Below are positions 6,653-7,727 of a stretch of DNA of 7,727 bases, in pieces (positions within the stretch are counted from its first letter, which is position 1; every line of letters starts with the position of its first letter). Location: NCBI GenBank assembly GCA_024275555.1, contig JAJRYW010000461.1, forward strand, positions 1-7,727. The letters are read 5' to 3'. Position numbers and translations under genes: made by a program. The notes beneath the pieces were generated by a model, which saw only the letters and a list, made by a program, of their open reading frames with translations, had not been told where the DNA came from and did no database searches. The DNA comes from Calditrichota bacterium. GTDB lineage: Bacteria > Calditrichota > Calditrichia > RBG-13-44-9 > J075.

Positions 6653-7576
6653 ATGACCGACCTGCAAAGTTCCACTGCCTTAAAATTTGCCGCAATTGAT
6701 ATCGGCTCCAACGCCGTGCGGCTCTTGCTGACCCGGGTGCTGGAGGACGGCCAGGGCGCCTTTTTCAAAAAAGAATCGCTGATTCGTTTGCCGATCCGGC
6801 TGGGCGAAGAAGCGTTTACCATCGAACGGTTTTCCCCGGGGCAGATCGAGGTGCTGGTAAACGCCATGACCGGTTTTAAGTATATGATGCAGGCCTACCA
6901 GCCCCTGGATTATATGGCCTGCGCCACCTCAGCAATGCGGGAAGTTAAAAACGGGCCTGAAGTTGTCCGGGCAATTAAGAAAGAATGCGGTATTGATTTA
7001 CAAATAATTGATGGTAAATTAGAGGCGGAGATTATCTTTGCCAATCGGTTCGAGCAACGTTTAAATAAACAGAAGCACTACTTGTATATCGATGTCGGCG
7101 GCGGCAGTACGGAATTGACGCTCTTAGCTGCCGGGCGCGCTGCGGCTGCCCAGTCATTTAAGATTGGTACGGTGCGGGCGCTAAAGGGAAAAGTGAAGGC
7201 GAGTACCTGGAAGAGTATGCGCCTGTGGATCAAAGAACACACCCGCGGCTATCAGCCCCTGGCCGGGATTGGCAGCGGTGGGAATATCAATAAAATGTTC
7301 CGCCTGGCCCGGCAAAAAGAAGGCAAGCCTCTTTCTTACAAGGCGCTCGGGAAGATGGATGCGTTGATTAACAGTTATACTTTTGAAGAGCGGATTCGCA
7401 TTTTAAATCTTCGCCCGGACCGGGCCGATGTAATTGTGCCGGCCAGCCGTATTTACCTGACCGTGATGCGCTGGGCCGGCTGTAAAAAAATATATGTGCC
7501 CCAAATTGGCCTGGCAGACGGCCTTGTACGGATGCTCTATGAACGATATCGAAAATCCGGAAGCCCCCTTGTTTAA
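6653..7576 (+). CDS. ppx: Exopolyphosphatase, Ppx/GppA family, short form
   Basis: This enzyme would release orthophosphate from polyP chain ends; members of the family can also hydrolyse pppGpp. The 307-residue protein is the short form, with only the two actin-like (ASKHA) lobes and no C-terminal HD-like domain as in the roughly 500-residue E. coli Ppx. The first phosphate-binding loop is DIGSNAVRLL from residue 16 and the second is DVGGGSTE at 147-154. E124 (in LEAEII) aligns with the catalytic glutamate of E. coli Ppx (E121, in EEARLI). GIGSGGNINKM matches the conserved third glycine-rich segment, and IGLADGLVRMLYE is the usual C-terminal signature. It begins 11 bp after ppk1, with only a weak GAGA site upstream, which fits translational coupling. 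A ppk-ppx pair in one operon is well known from E. coli. Preference for polyP over pppGpp is inferred from context. Confidence 0.93.
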   Translation: MTDLQSSTALKFAAIDIGSNAVRLLLTRVLEDGQGAFFKKESLIRLPIRLGEEAFTIERFSPGQIEVLVNAMTGFKYMMQAYQPLDYMACATSAMREVKNGPEVVRAIKKECGIDLQIIDGKLEAEIIFANRFEQRLNKQKHYLYIDVGGGSTELTLLAAGRAAAAQSFKIGTVRALKGKVKASTWKSMRLWIKEHTRGYQPLAGIGSGGNINKMFRLARQKEGKPLSYKALGKMDALINSYTFEERIRILNLRPDRADVIVPASRIYLTVMRWAGCKKIYVPQIGLADGLVRMLYERYRKSGSPLV

Positions 7577-7577
7577 T

Positions 7578-7660
7578 GTTGCCGCTAAGCCGCGAAGGCC
7601 GCCAAGAAAAAACAGACAAAAGGTAGTTGCCGCTAAGACGCCGGGATCGCTGAGAAAGGA
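7578..7660 (+). repeat. Two blocks of CCGCNAAG-like octamer repeats
   Basis: The word GTTGCCGCTAAG occurs twice, at 7578-7589 and 7626-7637, 48 bp apart. After the first come CCGCGAAG (7590-7597), GCCGCCAAG (7598-7606) and an A run. After the second come decayed units ACGCCGGG and TCGCTGAG, then AAAGGA. This looks like a dispersed short-repeat family seen in intergenic DNA of many environmental bacteria, often mistranslated as Lys/Arg/Pro-rich peptides. It begins 1 base after the ppx stop codon. I see no strong terminator stem in it. Confidence 0.6.
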
Positions 7661-7688
7661 TAAAGAATTTATAGACCCGTGAATTAGT

Positions 7689-7727
7689 ATGAGAATGAAA
7701 TTGTTTGAATGTGATGAACGAATTTCC
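7689..7727 (+). CDS. Possible start of the next gene (partial)
   Basis: An ATG at 7689, with a second in-frame ATG at 7695, opens a frame of 13 codons that continues past the window end; it reads MRMKLFECDERIS. There is no clear Shine-Dalgarno site at the right distance. The fragment is too short to recognise a family. The call rests on the open frame just outside the repeat region and may be chance. Confidence 0.25.
   Translation, partial: MRMKLFECDERIS

Noticed and set aside
5856..6695. 279-residue minus-strand open frame opposite ppk1
   Set aside because: It is the shadow of strongly conserved PPK1 coding sequence and shows no recognisable domain.
7494..7682. Small + strand open frame overlapping the ppx end
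   Set aside because: It lies in another frame of ppx and then runs through the octamer repeats, giving a Lys/Arg/Pro-rich peptide typical of mistranslated repeats.

Overview
The window is a compact, one-strand (+) polyphosphate (polyP) locus from a bacterium. In order it holds: the tail of a GNAT-type acetyltransferase (1-186); a two-domain polyP:AMP phosphotransferase of the PPK2 superfamily (227-1708); a CHAD-domain protein with a degenerate CYTH-like N-terminus (1817-3370); an orphan ParA-type ATPase (3655-4413); polyphosphate kinase 1 (4443-6641); and a short-form exopolyphosphatase of the Ppx/GppA family (6653-7576). A possible next gene begins at 7689 and runs off the end. I see no tRNA, rRNA, CRISPR array or transposase.

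The enzymes form a nearly closed polyP economy. PPK1 makes polyP from ATP, Pap spends polyP to turn AMP into ADP, and Ppx hydrolyses polyP from its ends. The CHAD protein belongs to a family known to bind polyP and to associate with polyP granules. The ParA-like ATPase is of the class that spaces cargo such as plasmids, carboxysomes and chemoreceptor clusters over the nucleoid. It lies between the CHAD gene and ppk1 and has no ParB gene beside it. The most interesting reading is that the locus couples polyP metabolism to positioning or segregation of polyP granules, with the CHAD protein as candidate cargo adaptor. That function is inferred from context and is not shown by the sequence alone.

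The gaps between genes carry three different short-repeat structures. The pap-CHAD gap (1709-1816) has heptanucleotide tandem repeats that run almost to the CHAD start codon. The CHAD-parA gap (3371-3654) has a 125-bp direct duplication, each copy with three small hairpins, one pair of which shows a compensatory base change. The tail after ppx (7577-7688) has two blocks of CCGCNAAG-like octamers sharing a 12-bp word. By contrast, the parA-ppk1 gap (29 bp) and the ppk1-ppx gap (11 bp) are tight, so parA-ppk1-ppx is the most secure transcription unit.

The organism cannot be named from this sequence. Moderately GC-rich coding sequence, Shine-Dalgarno-like sites and dispersed short repeats in the gaps suggest a Gram-negative environmental lineage, possibly of the Calditrichota/FCB or deltaproteobacterial kind, but this is only an impression.
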